A DNA stretch of 60,576 bases from an uncultured Collinsella sp. (GCA_900542165.1 UQMM01000011.1:1-60576), one strand, 5' to 3'. Positions 36,616 through 46,514 are shown, counted from the first letter of the stretch. The notes: generated by a model not told the origin, from the letters alone. A program made the numbers and translations.

Positions 36616-37116
36616 ATGAATAGTGCGGTTACGCTGGTCGACTTCGACCGGTTGCTCAATGGACTCGACCATATCTATTCGGAGTTCTCGCGCGCCTGCG
36701 GTCTTTCGGACTGCGCTTACTGGATGCTCGTCGATACCAGCACGGCGGGCGGCAGTATTGCCGTAAGCCGTCTGACAAGCGAATGGTTCTACAGCAAGCA
36801 GACCATCAACTCGGCAATTAAAACCTTGACGGCGCGGGGCTTCGCAACGTTGGGGTTTGCCGAAGGCAGCCGTAAGAATAAGGTTGTGAGCCTGACCGAA
36901 GAGGGCAGGCAATTTGCCGAGCGTTATGCACTGCCGGCGCAAGAAGCCGAGCAACAGGCTTTCGAAGTGCTCGAGCCCTGGGAACAGCGCGAAATCATGC
37001 GCCTAATCGGAAAATTTTCCCATGCGCTCGGCGATGAGTGCGATGCCTTTAAGCAGCATATCGCTGCCGAGAGCCAGGCCGAGAATCAAGGTGAGGGGGA
37101 GTCGTGCGACTCTTAA
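36616..37116 (+). CDS. MarR-family transcriptional regulator
   Basis: The product (166 residues) is a winged-helix dimeric regulator. WFYSKQTINSAIKTLTARGF is the recognition-helix region, and KNKVVSLTEEGRQFAE is the family's wing and following helix. The ATG at 36616 has GGTGGG upstream. It overlaps the first exporter gene by 13 bases, so it most likely represses its own operon and responds to a compound the exporter removes. Confidence 0.9.
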   Translation: MNSAVTLVDFDRLLNGLDHIYSEFSRACGLSDCAYWMLVDTSTAGGSIAVSRLTSEWFYSKQTINSAIKTLTARGFATLGFAEGSRKNKVVSLTEEGRQFAERYALPAQEAEQQAFEVLEPWEQREIMRLIGKFSHALGDECDAFKQHIAAESQAENQGEGESCDS

Positions 37117-38840
37117 TGAGGTTTATGAAGCCGTATCGCAGGCTTGTCGCGGTGACGTTGTTGGTGCTGCTAATCGACAACGTTGGCACACTGCTGGTAC
37201 CCACGATGTTGGCGAACATGGTCAACACCGGTATCACCACGGGCGATGTCGACTACATTTTGCGCAACGGTCTCTACATGCTTATCGCGACCGGCATGGC
37301 CAGCGGCGGCGCGGTGTTGGGCTGCTATCTTTCGGCGCGCCTGGCCGCCAACGTGGCCTGCGATATCCGCAATGCCGTCTACGACAAGTCGCTCGAGCTG
37401 TCTGCCAGTGACTTTGAGCGCTTTGGCACGGGTTCGATGATCACGCGCTCGCTCAACGACATCAACGTGATTCAGCAGGCGATTCTGCAGACCATTCAGC
37501 TGGTGCTGCCGGTGCCGTTCCTAGCGGTGGCAGGCATCATCTTCGCCTGGCTCATCGATTCGGCCATGGGCATGCTTCTGGGCGTCGTGGTTGCGATCGT
37601 GCTGGTTGCGGCGGTCTTTACGGTTGCCAACGCGGCTCCGATTTTTATGCGCTTGCAGAGCTTTATCGACCGCATGAACGTGGTGCTGCGCGAAAACATC
37701 GTGGGCGTGCGCGTCATCCGCGCGTTTAACAAGGAGCGCCACGAGGAACGGCGTCTGGACGAGGTGTTTAGCGAATACGCCGCCAACGCCATCAAAGTCA
37801 ACCACCTGTTTGTGGGCCTCGACAGCTCAAGCTTCTTTTTGATGAACATCGCCGAGGTGGCGGTGCTGTGGGTGGGCGGCAACCGCGTAGGCGCCCACGC
37901 CATGCAGATTGCGAGTATCTCGGCGGTGCTGGAGTACGCGCTTCTGATCCTGTTCTTTGTGATGATGGCGCAGATGGTGGTGCTAACGCTGCCACGCGCC
38001 GCGGCGTGCCTAAGCCGTGCGCAGCAGGTGCTGGAGATTGAGCCGAGCATCGTCGATGGCCAGCGTACGCTTGATGCGGCCGCGTCCGACTCAAAGGACG
38101 GGGCCGATGCGGTCGCCGTGTTCGATCATATGTCGTTTCGCTTTGACGATGCCGACGAGGACACCCTGTGCGACCTGAGCTTTGCCTGTCGTCGCGGGCA
38201 GACCACCGCGATCGTCGGCTCGACGGGTTCGGGCAAGTCGACGGTGGCCAAGCTCTTGTTGCGCTTCCACGATGCCACCAAGGGCGCCATTCGCCTGGAC
38301 GGCGTCGACCTGCGCGAGCTTTCGCAAGACGACATCCGCGGGCGCATTGCCTATGTGCCGCAAAAAGCATGGCTGTTTTCGGGCACCGTGGCAAGCAATC
38401 TGCGCTTTGGCAACGAGGACGCGACTGAGGCGGACATGCTTCATGCGCTGCAGGTTGCCCAGAGCACCTTTGTGCTCGATCAGCCGCAGGGGCTCGATAC
38501 CCCGGTGGCGCAGGGCGGCACGAACTTTTCGGGCGGCCAGCGCCAGCGCCTGGCCATTGCTCGCGCGCTCATGAGGCGCGCCGACCTGTATATCTTCGAT
38601 GACAGTTTTTCGGCCCTGGACTTTAAGACTGATGCCGCCCTGCGCCATGCGTTGCAAGATGAGACGCGTGACGCTGCGGTGCTCATCATCGCGCAGCGCA
38701 TCTCGACGATCTTGCACGCCGACCAGATTGTCGTGCTCAAGGACGGCGAGGTTGTGGGCTTGGGCACGCATGGCGAGCTTATGGAAACCTGCGAGGTGTA
38801 CCGCGCCATCGCGGAATCGCAGATGAAGGGAGGTGAGTAG
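37104..38840 (+). CDS. ABC exporter half-transporter, degenerate-site subunit
   Basis: The product (578 residues) is a type IV half-transporter: six membrane segments plus an ATPase with Walker A GSTGSGKST and signature FSGGQRQR. The residue after Walker B is Asp (YIFDDSFSALDF) instead of catalytic Glu, and the H-loop reads IIAQRIST with Gln for His, so this subunit supplies the inactive ATP site of a heterodimer, as in TM287/288. Its partner is the next gene. It starts at GTG 37104, overlapping marR. Confidence 0.92.
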   Translation: MRLLMRFMKPYRRLVAVTLLVLLIDNVGTLLVPTMLANMVNTGITTGDVDYILRNGLYMLIATGMASGGAVLGCYLSARLAANVACDIRNAVYDKSLELSASDFERFGTGSMITRSLNDINVIQQAILQTIQLVLPVPFLAVAGIIFAWLIDSAMGMLLGVVVAIVLVAAVFTVANAAPIFMRLQSFIDRMNVVLRENIVGVRVIRAFNKERHEERRLDEVFSEYAANAIKVNHLFVGLDSSSFFLMNIAEVAVLWVGGNRVGAHAMQIASISAVLEYALLILFFVMMAQMVVLTLPRAAACLSRAQQVLEIEPSIVDGQRTLDAAASDSKDGADAVAVFDHMSFRFDDADEDTLCDLSFACRRGQTTAIVGSTGSGKSTVAKLLLRFHDATKGAIRLDGVDLRELSQDDIRGRIAYVPQKAWLFSGTVASNLRFGNEDATEADMLHALQVAQSTFVLDQPQGLDTPVAQGGTNFSGGQRQRLAIARALMRRADLYIFDDSFSALDFKTDAALRHALQDETRDAAVLIIAQRISTILHADQIVVLKDGEVVGLGTHGELMETCEVYRAIAESQMKGGE

Positions 38841-38841
38841 C

Positions 38842-40848
38842 ATGACCGAGGAGCTCAAGAAGCAGGGCGGCGTTGATGACGCCGTTGCCGCGGGGCTGGT
38901 CGAGGAAACGGCTGCCGTGGCACCCGAGCTGGATGACGCCGCCAAGGCTGCAGCCGAGCGCGAGGCTCGCCGCCAAGCGCTCTACGAGGAAAACGAGCGC
39001 GCCGAGGACGAGCGTGCCCGCGCTGAGGCAGAGCGCATGCGCGATGTGGACGACGAGGACGAGGACGAGAAACCCCGCGACACCTGGGCGACGGTGCGCC
39101 GCCTGTGGAGCGAGGCTGCCGGCGACCATTGGCGCTTCTATATCGTGTTCGCGAGCATTGTGTTCTATGCTATCTTTAACACCGCTGCGCCGGCATATAG
39201 CGCCCGTGTGATCGATGAGCTGTGGGGCCACATTCAGGTGGCGTTTGCCAACGATACCACCTTCAACATCACCTGGGAGAACTGCGGCAGGACCATCTTC
39301 ATCTACTTTATGATTTGGACGGCCGCTGCCTCGTTCTACGCGCTCCAGAGCTTTTTGATGTCGAGCGTGGCCGAACGCCTCAACCTGCGCCTACGCAACC
39401 GCATCGCACAAAAGCTCAACCGTCTGCCGCTTGCCTACTTTGACGCGCATCGTCCCGGCGAGGTCGTCAGCCGTGCGACCAACGACTTGGACAAGATGTC
39501 CGAGAGCATGCAGCGCGGCTTGTTGCAGCTTCTGGTGTCGATCGGTACCGTGGTGGGCGCCGTGAGCGTGATGTTCGTGTTTAGCGTGCCGCTCACGCTC
39601 GTCTTTTTGTTCTTTATGGCGCTGTCGCTGCTGATGACCAAAGTGGTCTCGCGTCGCACGCATGACGTGACCGGCGAGCGTCAGGAGTGGGTGTCCAAAA
39701 TCACGAGCGCGGTCGAGGAAGGCTATTCGGGTCGTCTGGTGATTCGCGCATTCAACCGCGAGCATCAGAGCTCTGCCGAGGTGCACGAGGCCTCGGGCGA
39801 GCTGGCGCGCGTGAGCACCAAGGCCGACTTTATGATCAACGCCGTCGGACCCGCGGTTCGCTTTATTGGTCGCCTGGCGCAGATCGTGATCGCGCTCGTG
39901 GGCTGCAGCATGCTGGTTGCCGGCCACATGACCGTCGGCGTGTTCCAGGCGTTCTTCCAGTTTATCTACGAGGCATCCGAGCCCATGACGCAGCTGTCGT
40001 TTACCTTTAACTCGCTGCAGAGCGCGCTGGCGAGCGCGGAGCGCGTGTTCGACCTGCTCGATGAGCCCGAGATGGAGGCCGATCCGCAGCCGGGCGAGGC
40101 CGCCAAGCTGCCGGGTCGTGTGGAGGGCCGCGTCGCCTTTGAGCACGTGCGCTTTGGTTATTCGCCCGACAAGCCGCTTATGCGCGACGTGTCGTTTACC
40201 GCCGAGTCGGGCCAGAAGATTGCCGTGGTGGGAACCACGGGCGCAGGCAAGACGACGCTCATCAACCTGCTCATGCGCTTTTACGAGATCGACGGTGGCC
40301 GCATTACGCTTGACGGTGTGGATACGCGCCTCATGGACCGCGGCGAGCTACGGCAGCAGTTTGGCATGGTGCTGCAGGACGCCTGGCTGTTCGATGGCAC
40401 GATTGCCGAAAACATCGCCTATGGCTGTCCCGAGGCGACGCGCGAGGAGGTCGTGGCGGCTGCGCGCGCCGCGCAGGTCGACTTCTTTGTGCGCACCATG
40501 CCGCAGGGCTACGACACGCGCGTGGCCAACGATGCCGAAAGCATCAGCCAGGGCCAGCGTCAGCTGCTGACCATCGCACGCGTGCTGCTCAACAACCCGG
40601 CGATTCTCATCCTGGACGAGGCGACCTCAAGCGTGGACACGCGTACCGAGCTTGCCATCGGCCGTGCCATGGACGCGCTTATGCGCGGGCGCACGAGCTT
40701 TGTGATCGCGCATCGCCTGTCGACGATCGTGGACGCCGACCTGATCTTGGTCATGGACCACGGCAACATTATCGAGCAGGGCACGCATAAGGAGCTGCTC
40801 GCAGCCGAGGGCGCTTATGCCGACCTCTATCTGAGTCAGTTCGCATAA
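38842..40848 (+). CDS. ABC exporter half-transporter, catalytic-site subunit
   Basis: The product (668 residues) begins with an unusually charged, E/A/R-rich cytoplasmic extension of about 85 residues, then six membrane segments and an ATPase with GTTGAGKTT, ISQGQRQL, LILDEATSSVDT and IAHRLST all canonical. It pairs with the preceding degenerate subunit. The ATG at 38842 follows GGGAGGTGAGTAGC, one base after the previous stop. With marR upstream, a drug or peptide export role is likely. Confidence 0.92.
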   Translation: MTEELKKQGGVDDAVAAGLVEETAAVAPELDDAAKAAAEREARRQALYEENERAEDERARAEAERMRDVDDEDEDEKPRDTWATVRRLWSEAAGDHWRFYIVFASIVFYAIFNTAAPAYSARVIDELWGHIQVAFANDTTFNITWENCGRTIFIYFMIWTAAASFYALQSFLMSSVAERLNLRLRNRIAQKLNRLPLAYFDAHRPGEVVSRATNDLDKMSESMQRGLLQLLVSIGTVVGAVSVMFVFSVPLTLVFLFFMALSLLMTKVVSRRTHDVTGERQEWVSKITSAVEEGYSGRLVIRAFNREHQSSAEVHEASGELARVSTKADFMINAVGPAVRFIGRLAQIVIALVGCSMLVAGHMTVGVFQAFFQFIYEASEPMTQLSFTFNSLQSALASAERVFDLLDEPEMEADPQPGEAAKLPGRVEGRVAFEHVRFGYSPDKPLMRDVSFTAESGQKIAVVGTTGAGKTTLINLLMRFYEIDGGRITLDGVDTRLMDRGELRQQFGMVLQDAWLFDGTIAENIAYGCPEATREEVVAAARAAQVDFFVRTMPQGYDTRVANDAESISQGQRQLLTIARVLLNNPAILILDEATSSVDTRTELAIGRAMDALMRGRTSFVIAHRLSTIVDADLILVMDHGNIIEQGTHKELLAAEGAYADLYLSQFA

Positions 40849-40887
40849 TGTGACAAAGGGACAGTCCCGCATGTCGCATCAAAAAGA

Positions 40888-40922
40888 AAGGCGCGCCGGG
40901 GATGAATTCCCTGGCGCGCCTT
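40888..40922. terminator. Bidirectional terminator
   Basis: AAGGCGCGCC pairs with GGCGCGCCTT, extended by GGG/CCC inside, between the convergent exporter and serine acetyltransferase genes. A degraded GGGACAGTCCC palindrome lies just before it at 40858-40870. Confidence 0.75.
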
Positions 40923-40962
40923 CTTGCGTTGATGCCGATGTCGTTTTGTGCCGCTTGCGTTC

Positions 40963-41667
40963 CTAGCGTTCGTCCACGAGCTTGGCGACGAGGGCTTTGA
41001 GCTCGGCCACCTCTCGCTCGAGTTCTTTGACGCGGCGGGCGTTCTCGGTGATGCCTTGGCGGTTGAGGGCACTCTGCTCGGCGGCGTCATCGGGCATGTA
41101 CTCGCGATGCTGCTTGGCGTCGAAACTCTCCTCGAACACGCGGCAGCCGTTGCGCTTGATGATGCGTCCCGGCACGCCCACGACGGTGCAGTTGTCGGGC
41201 ACGTCTTTGACGACGACCGAGTTGCCGCCGATCTTGACGTTGTTGCCGATGCGGATGTTGCCGAGCACCTTGGCGCCCGTGCCCACGGTGACGTTGTTGC
41301 CCAGGGTGGGGTGGCGCTTGCCGGTTTCGTTGCCGGTGCCGCCGAGCGTAACGCCCTGGTAAAGCACACAGTTGTCGCCCACGATGGTGGTTTCGCCGAT
41401 GACGACGCCCATGGCGTGGTCGATAAAGAAATGCTTGCCGATCTGTGCGGCGGGGTGAATCTCGACGCCGGTGATATGACGGGTGAGCTGCGAGAGCACG
41501 CGGGCGAGCGAGCGATGGCCGTGCTCCCAGAGCCAATGCTCGGGTACGTGGTTCCACTTGGCGTGCAGGCCGGGGTACGAAAGGAAAATGACCAGACCGT
41601 TTTGCGCGGCGGGATCCTGCGCTTGGACGGTCTTGATGTCCTCGCGAATGGTATTGATAAAGCTCAC
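40963..41667 (-). CDS. cysE: Serine O-acetyltransferase
   Basis: The enzyme makes O-acetylserine from serine and acetyl-CoA for cysteine synthesis. The left-handed beta-helix hexapeptide repeats are clear (HPAAQIGKHFFIDHAMGVVI, GDNCVLYQGVTLGGTG, GNNVTVGTGAKVLGNIRIG). The catalytic His/Asp sit in FIDHAMG. I use the GTG at 41667 because GGGAGG precedes it and the product (234 residues) then starts SFINTIREDI like short EpsC-type enzymes; the frame is open further up. The C-terminus has a predicted coiled coil (VKELEREVAELKALVAKL). cysK is not adjacent. Confidence 0.92.
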   Translation of the reverse strand: MSFINTIREDIKTVQAQDPAAQNGLVIFLSYPGLHAKWNHVPEHWLWEHGHRSLARVLSQLTRHITGVEIHPAAQIGKHFFIDHAMGVVIGETTIVGDNCVLYQGVTLGGTGNETGKRHPTLGNNVTVGTGAKVLGNIRIGNNVKIGGNSVVVKDVPDNCTVVGVPGRIIKRNGCRVFEESFDAKQHREYMPDDAAEQSALNRQGITENARRVKELEREVAELKALVAKLVDER

Positions 41668-41891
41668 CGGCCGCCCTCCCTTAGCGCCATGGCAATGCGA
41701 TTCAATAAAGTATAGCGATTCGCTAGGGATTAGGAAGGGCAATCTTTCACGGCTTTGCGTGACAGGTGTCAGTTATGCAAACTTGCTGGTAATGGAGTCA
41801 TGCTTTTGTGCGGTCGTGTGCATGGCCGCGTCGCAACCGTATACTGGTCAACTTGGACGTGTCCGCGCCCACAACTGAGAGGTTTTACTTC

Positions 41892-42530
41892 ATGGGTTTC
41901 ATCAATTTTATCGCCGAGCTGCTTAAGGATCCGCGCACCGCGATCGCCAGCTGGATCGCCGCCGGCCCGCTTATGGCCTACGGCTGCGTGTTCCTGATCA
42001 TCTTTATCGAGACGGGCGTGGTGTTCTTCCCGTTCCTTCCTGGCGATTCGCTGCTGTTCGCCTCGGGCTTTTTTGCCCACAACGGCGGCTTTAACATTGT
42101 GGCGCTTCTGGCCACCGCATGGGCCGCAGCCATCCTAGGCGATCAGTGCAACTTTATGATCGGTCACTTCTTTGGCCGCAAGATTATCGCTTCGGGCAAG
42201 GTCAAGGCCATGACGCCCGAGCGCATCAAAAAGTCCGAGGACTTCTTGGACAAGTGGGGCCACCTGGCCATCTTCCTGGGCCGCTTCTTCCCGTTTATCC
42301 GCACCTTTGTGCCCTTTATCGCCGGCATGGGCGGCATGCACTGGCGCAACTTTGTCATCTTTAACGTGCTGGGCGGCATTACCTGGTCGACGGTCTTTAC
42401 GCTGCTGGGCTACTTCTTTGGCGGCATCCCCTTTGTGCAGGAGCACTTTGAGCTGCTGATTATCGGTATCGTCGCCGTGTCAATCATCCCGACCGTGGTC
42501 GGCCTGGTTAAGGCTAAGCTGGGCAAATAG
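41892..42530 (+). CDS. DedA-family membrane protein
   Basis: The product (212 residues) is a polytopic membrane protein of the DedA/VTT group, some members of which flip undecaprenyl phosphate or phospholipids. FLPGDSLLFASGFFA, and GRFFPFIRTFVPFIAGMGGM with its membrane-embedded Arg residues are the family signature. The ATG at 41892 follows GAGAGGTTTTACTTC. It is monocistronic and ends at a strong bidirectional hairpin. Confidence 0.92.
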   Translation: MGFINFIAELLKDPRTAIASWIAAGPLMAYGCVFLIIFIETGVVFFPFLPGDSLLFASGFFAHNGGFNIVALLATAWAAAILGDQCNFMIGHFFGRKIIASGKVKAMTPERIKKSEDFLDKWGHLAIFLGRFFPFIRTFVPFIAGMGGMHWRNFVIFNVLGGITWSTVFTLLGYFFGGIPFVQEHFELLIIGIVAVSIIPTVVGLVKAKLGK

Positions 42531-42594
42531 AACGCCGCATAGTATCGTGCGCTAAAACCTACACGGTAACAGTTGCGTTGCATTATCCAAAACA

Positions 42595-42632
42595 AAACGG
42601 GATCCGTCGCTTGAAGTCGACGGATCCCGTTT
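42595..42632. terminator. Bidirectional terminator
   Basis: AAACGGGATCCGTCG and its exact complement form a 15-bp stem around an 8-base loop, between the convergent dedA and SPFH genes. Confidence 0.88.
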
Positions 42633-42688
42633 GCGTTTGAGGGGAAGTGGGCGCGCAATGCGCTTGGCAGCAAGCGTCGCGCAGCAAC

Positions 42689-44050
42689 TTAATCAACTGG
42701 AATCGGCGGTGGGGTGGTGGGGCCGTTATTGAAGAGTGCCGCAATTGCGGGAACGGTTTTTGCGGGCATCCAGTTTGCCATGCCTTCTTGCCAAACGAGA
42801 GATTCGGGAGCAAGTGATTTTGAGGCAACCATGGAACTCAGCGTGATGAGGTCGAACGGTCCGGTTGCCGCGCCGTTAACAGCAACGTGGAAACGATCTT
42901 GCCGCGGAATGGGTGGGGGAACGGGGGGGCCGGAGATTCCCGCCGGAGTGTTGCCCATCATGTTGTCCATCGCGCCGGCGATGTTCCGACCGACGGAACC
43001 GCCTATGGCCATGCCCGCGGCGATCCCAGCCATGTTCATGCCGCCGTTGCCACCGCCGCCGAGGCTGATGTCCGCAGCTCCATTATCGCCCATATGTCCG
43101 AGCGCCTCTGCGCCAGCGACGCCAACGGTGGTCTGCGCTTCCACCTGATAGGCGGGGAAGTTAGCAGTCTGAGTCTGCTTGTGGACGCGATATTGTCCTT
43201 CCTCGCGCTCAATACGCAGACGTTCCTGCAGGTTTTCCATTTGAACGCGCTGCATATCATGGATGTTCTTGATGTTGGCTTCGGTTTGGGCTCGGACGGT
43301 GGCCTCGGTCACATCGCGTGTTACCGCCATGAGCCGAGTGTAGCCGTCGCTCTCCTCGTCCACGTCGATGGCGGCGATGTCTAAAGACGAGAGCTCTATG
43401 CCAAAGACCTTGCGCAGCTGTGGAGAAAGGTCGTTGTTGGCAAGTTCCGAGAGGTCGTCGGTGCGGCCAGCGAGCTGCAAAAGAGGGGTCCCGAGTTTTG
43501 AAGGCATATTGGCGACAAGAGATTTAACTCTGCGCGAGACCGCATCGCGAACTTGACTTTGAAGGTCTTCGAGCGTGAATTCATCAAGACGGTGGAGCTC
43601 GATGAATTCACGGTAGTCGGCGATTTGGAAAGTAAGGGTCCCTCGCACGGCAACGGGTACTCCAAAATCGGGGAACCGCTGGTCAAACACATCGAAGTAG
43701 CGCACGGCAAAACGTGATTGAACAACCTTGGCAAGATTGATGAAGTAAACCTCTGCCTGAAACGGTGTGCCACCGCCATATGCGGCCGCGACAAAGCTCG
43801 CAATGATGGGCAGGTTGGAGGTATTGAGCGCCTCATCAAAAGGTCCCTCGATGAACTCTTGGATCGCGTCTTGTCCCTTGCGACGGCAGGTGAAAACAGC
43901 AACAGAACCCTCGCGCACACGGAGCGATGATCCCCAGCGGATTGCGTTTTCACGGCGCACATTGTTTGCGGGTCGCCATTTCCAGATGAGATAGTCCTTC
44001 TCATCACAGCGGATTTCATCCATCATGCCGACGCGATTTTGATTAGCCAT
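42689..44050 (-). CDS. SPFH-domain protein with C-terminal GYF_2 domain
   Basis: The product (453 residues) has an SPFH (band 7) domain over about residues 25-250 (FTCRRKGQDAIQEFIEGPF, VAVRGTLTFQIADYREF), a helical region with coiled-coil character (ENLQERLRIEREEGQYRVHK), a glycine- and methionine-rich stretch, a proline linker, and a GYF_2 module (FHVAVNGAATGPFDLITLSS...WQEGMANW). This is the architecture of the bacterial 'virion core/YdjI-like' SPFH group. No N-terminal membrane segment is present, so it may be recruited by partners. It lies three bases after a zinc-ribbon gene and is probably co-transcribed with it. Confidence 0.88.
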   Translation of the reverse strand: MANQNRVGMMDEIRCDEKDYLIWKWRPANNVRRENAIRWGSSLRVREGSVAVFTCRRKGQDAIQEFIEGPFDEALNTSNLPIIASFVAAAYGGGTPFQAEVYFINLAKVVQSRFAVRYFDVFDQRFPDFGVPVAVRGTLTFQIADYREFIELHRLDEFTLEDLQSQVRDAVSRRVKSLVANMPSKLGTPLLQLAGRTDDLSELANNDLSPQLRKVFGIELSSLDIAAIDVDEESDGYTRLMAVTRDVTEATVRAQTEANIKNIHDMQRVQMENLQERLRIEREEGQYRVHKQTQTANFPAYQVEAQTTVGVAGAEALGHMGDNGAADISLGGGGNGGMNMAGIAAGMAIGGSVGRNIAGAMDNMMGNTPAGISGPPVPPPIPRQDRFHVAVNGAATGPFDLITLSSMVASKSLAPESLVWQEGMANWMPAKTVPAIAALFNNGPTTPPPIPVD

Positions 44051-44053
44051 GAT

Positions 44054-44767
44054 TTACTCCCCTGAACAAGCGGACATGATGCAGCAAAAAGCTATGCCGG
44101 CGACACTAAACAATACGAGCGCGATCAAAGGCCCCCAAGCACGAAGCCTCGATATGAAGGCTCTCTTTTGAATGTCAGTTTTGAGTTCTTCGAGTAGCGC
44201 AAAGTCCTCGCTATCGCCAAAGAGATGCTCCGCTTTCGCGTATGCCTGATCGAATTTGGAGCGCCATGCATCGGCAAGTGCGTCTTCTGCAGTGCGATAC
44301 ATGTAGTCGTTTGGGGGAGCGATGCAGTTGCCGCTTGCCATGGCGGCGAACTCGATAAGGTCATCTTTATTGGTGGGGATGGGCCAGCTTCGAATCAGGC
44401 TGATTTTGCGCTCGTCAGTTGCTGTCGTGGTGTGGGAATCGCTGTTTCGTTTTTGAGGCCGCTTGCTCTCGATTAGGTCGAGCTTTTGCGAAAGCAGTGC
44501 AATCGAGCCGTCTGCCACATCGCGGATTCCGAAGCCGCATGAGGGACAGATGACCGCATTCTTGTCGACTATCTCACCGCAAGCGGGGCAGCGCGTAATA
44601 GCGGATTTTGGTTTCGTTTCTTTTGTAGGGGGCTCGCTCTCCTCGGCGTGCGCTCGCGAGAAAACGGGTTCGAAAGGTGCCGCGGCCGCATCGATGCGCT
44701 TCCCGCAGTTTCCGCAAAAGACATCGCCATCAACGAGCTTTGTCCCGCAGTTTGGGCAGTAGGCCAT
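44054..44767 (-). CDS. Double zinc-ribbon protein with C-terminal membrane anchor
   Basis: The product (237 residues) has two treble-clef zinc ribbons, CPNCG...CGNCG at the N-terminus and CPACG...CPSCG at about residues 60-82, a helical middle region, and a hydrophobic C-terminal segment (WGPLIALVLFSVAGIAFCCI). The ribbons should be cytoplasmic. The ATG at 44767 follows AAGGAGTTGATA. It sits between the SPFH gene and a second zinc-ribbon gene, which suggests that the three work as a membrane-associated complex; the function is not known. Confidence 0.83.
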   Translation of the reverse strand: MAYCPNCGTKLVDGDVFCGNCGKRIDAAAAPFEPVFSRAHAEESEPPTKETKPKSAITRCPACGEIVDKNAVICPSCGFGIRDVADGSIALLSQKLDLIESKRPQKRNSDSHTTTATDERKISLIRSWPIPTNKDDLIEFAAMASGNCIAPPNDYMYRTAEDALADAWRSKFDQAYAKAEHLFGDSEDFALLEELKTDIQKRAFISRLRAWGPLIALVLFSVAGIAFCCIMSACSGE

Positions 44768-44777
44768 TATCAACTCC

Positions 44778-46322
44778 TTAACGTGCCGACATCGAGACGG
44801 GGTCCAGGTGAAGCAGACACGTCGATGCGTTGTAATCCTTAACTATTGCCTTGATGTGTACGTTTGTGCCGGTGCGGATTTCATCGAGACTGTCGTCAAA
44901 TCCCATATCAAAGGTATTGACGTTTTCGTACTGCATTTTGGGACCTTGAGCATGGTTGGGGTCGTAGTCGCCGGCGTGGATCAAAACATCCCAGCGCGTG
45001 TTGTAGTTAGCGTGCGGGGCGAGGTAGGCGATATTGCCGTCAAACTCAATAGTCTTGCCCGCATACTTGGACACAAACCAGCTCGCGTCCATGTCGCTGG
45101 AGGAGAGCAGTGTCGCAAGATCGGGGCAATTGGCCGTTGTCAGTACGGTATCTTGTTCGGAAGCGGGCTGTGCGGCCTCGGCATTTTGCTCGGGAGAGTC
45201 AGTATCCTCCGTTTCTGCTTCTTCTGCCTCCTTCTTTTGGGTAGGCTCGCTGTCCGTTTTCTTTTTCTCTTTCTTCTTTTCATTTGCCTGTGATGGGGCC
45301 TCTGTACTGTCGCCGCTATCGGTTGAGGCCTTTACTTTTAGGCTAATTTCAATCTGGTCATGTTTTGGATATACGGTGCAGCTGACTTTTTCGTTCTGAT
45401 CGACCTTGAACGTTTTTCTTCCGTCGACGCTTGAGTCGTCCGCTTTCTGGACCCTAAGCGTGTGCTGCCCCTTGTCGAGCGTGAGGTCCCATGAATCTTC
45501 GGCTCCGTGGTCGAGGGTCCCGACTTTTTCTGAATCAACGTAGATGGCAAGATCGTAGCGAGAGAAGAGGAGATTCTCGCTGCAATCTACGGAAAGATGG
45601 ACTGGGTAGCTCGGGGCATCCTGAACGGATTCGCTGGTTTTCTTTGAGTCATTTGCACCGAGCACGATCGCTGCGACTGTAAAGATGGCAACTATTGCTA
45701 TGCCGATGCCGGCTATTTCAAGGATTCGCCAAGGGTGTTGGGGTGCGTGATTTGCCCCGAGTTTTTTCTGAGCTTGTGATATCGAGGCCGAGGATTTGCG
45801 GGCGATGGAATCAAAAACATTTGAGGTGCCTTTGCTGTGGGTTGTTTTTGATGGCTGCACTTCAAAGGCTTCATCGAGCCCGGCGGCATCCCGATATTCG
45901 GACGGAGAATCATTCGCCGTAGAGTTCACATCCTGTTTGCCAGCGGCGCTTGCTGTTGTGTCATCAAGGGCGTCTTTTGCGCGGCTAGCGAGTTCGCCCA
46001 CGGCGCCCGCCGCGATGGCTCCGGCCTTTGCTGCTAGTCCGCCAAGCGCGTCTGCGGCCGTTGCCAGGCTGTCGGTCAGCTCGTTTGCGGCCGTTGCCAG
46101 GCTGTCGGTCAGCTCGTTTGCGGCGGCACTGTTCGTAGGATTGTGGGGGATTGGAGGGATATTACTTGCCTCGCCAGAGGGGGCATTGTCGGAGACGGGC
46201 TCGACGGGACCGGTTCGGTGGGTTTCTGGAGTGCATTTGGCGATGTTTATCTCTGAGCCGCATTTAGGACAAAAATGCAGGCCGGGGCGTAACTCGTTTC
46301 CGCATTTTGGGCAAAAAGTCAT
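44778..46322 (-). CDS. Zinc-ribbon membrane protein with extracytoplasmic DUF4839-like domain
   Basis: The product (514 residues) has an N-terminal zinc ribbon (CPKCG...CPKCG), an alanine-rich helical region containing two exact copies of NELTDSLATAA, one membrane segment (IAGIGIAIVAIFTVAAIVLG, about residues 212-231), a beta-rich outer domain (YDLAIYVDSEKVGTL), a Lys/Glu/Ser-rich linker, and a C-terminal domain (FDGNIAYLAPHANYNTRWDV) that resembles DUF4839. The ATG at 46322 follows GGAAGGCAGAT. It heads the three-gene unit and shares an upstream palindrome with the kinase gene. Confidence 0.8.
   Translation of the reverse strand: MTFCPKCGNELRPGLHFCPKCGSEINIAKCTPETHRTGPVEPVSDNAPSGEASNIPPIPHNPTNSAAANELTDSLATAANELTDSLATAADALGGLAAKAGAIAAGAVGELASRAKDALDDTTASAAGKQDVNSTANDSPSEYRDAAGLDEAFEVQPSKTTHSKGTSNVFDSIARKSSASISQAQKKLGANHAPQHPWRILEIAGIGIAIVAIFTVAAIVLGANDSKKTSESVQDAPSYPVHLSVDCSENLLFSRYDLAIYVDSEKVGTLDHGAEDSWDLTLDKGQHTLRVQKADDSSVDGRKTFKVDQNEKVSCTVYPKHDQIEISLKVKASTDSGDSTEAPSQANEKKKEKKKTDSEPTQKKEAEEAETEDTDSPEQNAEAAQPASEQDTVLTTANCPDLATLLSSSDMDASWFVSKYAGKTIEFDGNIAYLAPHANYNTRWDVLIHAGDYDPNHAQGPKMQYENVNTFDMGFDDSLDEIRTGTNVHIKAIVKDYNASTCLLHLDPVSMSAR
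46054..46119. repeat. Perfect 33-bp tandem duplication inside the zinc-ribbon gene
   Basis: Two adjacent identical 33-base units (46054-46086, 46087-46119) encode a duplicated 11-residue stretch in the helical region. In-frame unit gain or loss would lengthen or shorten the helix without breaking the gene. Confidence 0.85.
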
Positions 46323-46514
46323 ATCTGCCTTCCATAAAAATCGTATGGTTGCGTTTGCCAACTCGTCGGATATAACTCACGCTTAGGAAGGGGAATGACT
46401 CGGTAGAATCGAAAGGGTTTAAGGTGTTGGAGTGCTTTAAGACCCTGTTCCGCTTTTGGCGATCATTGGACAGCGCTGGTCATTTTATTGTAGGGCTACA
46501 AGAGTCGTGATTAA

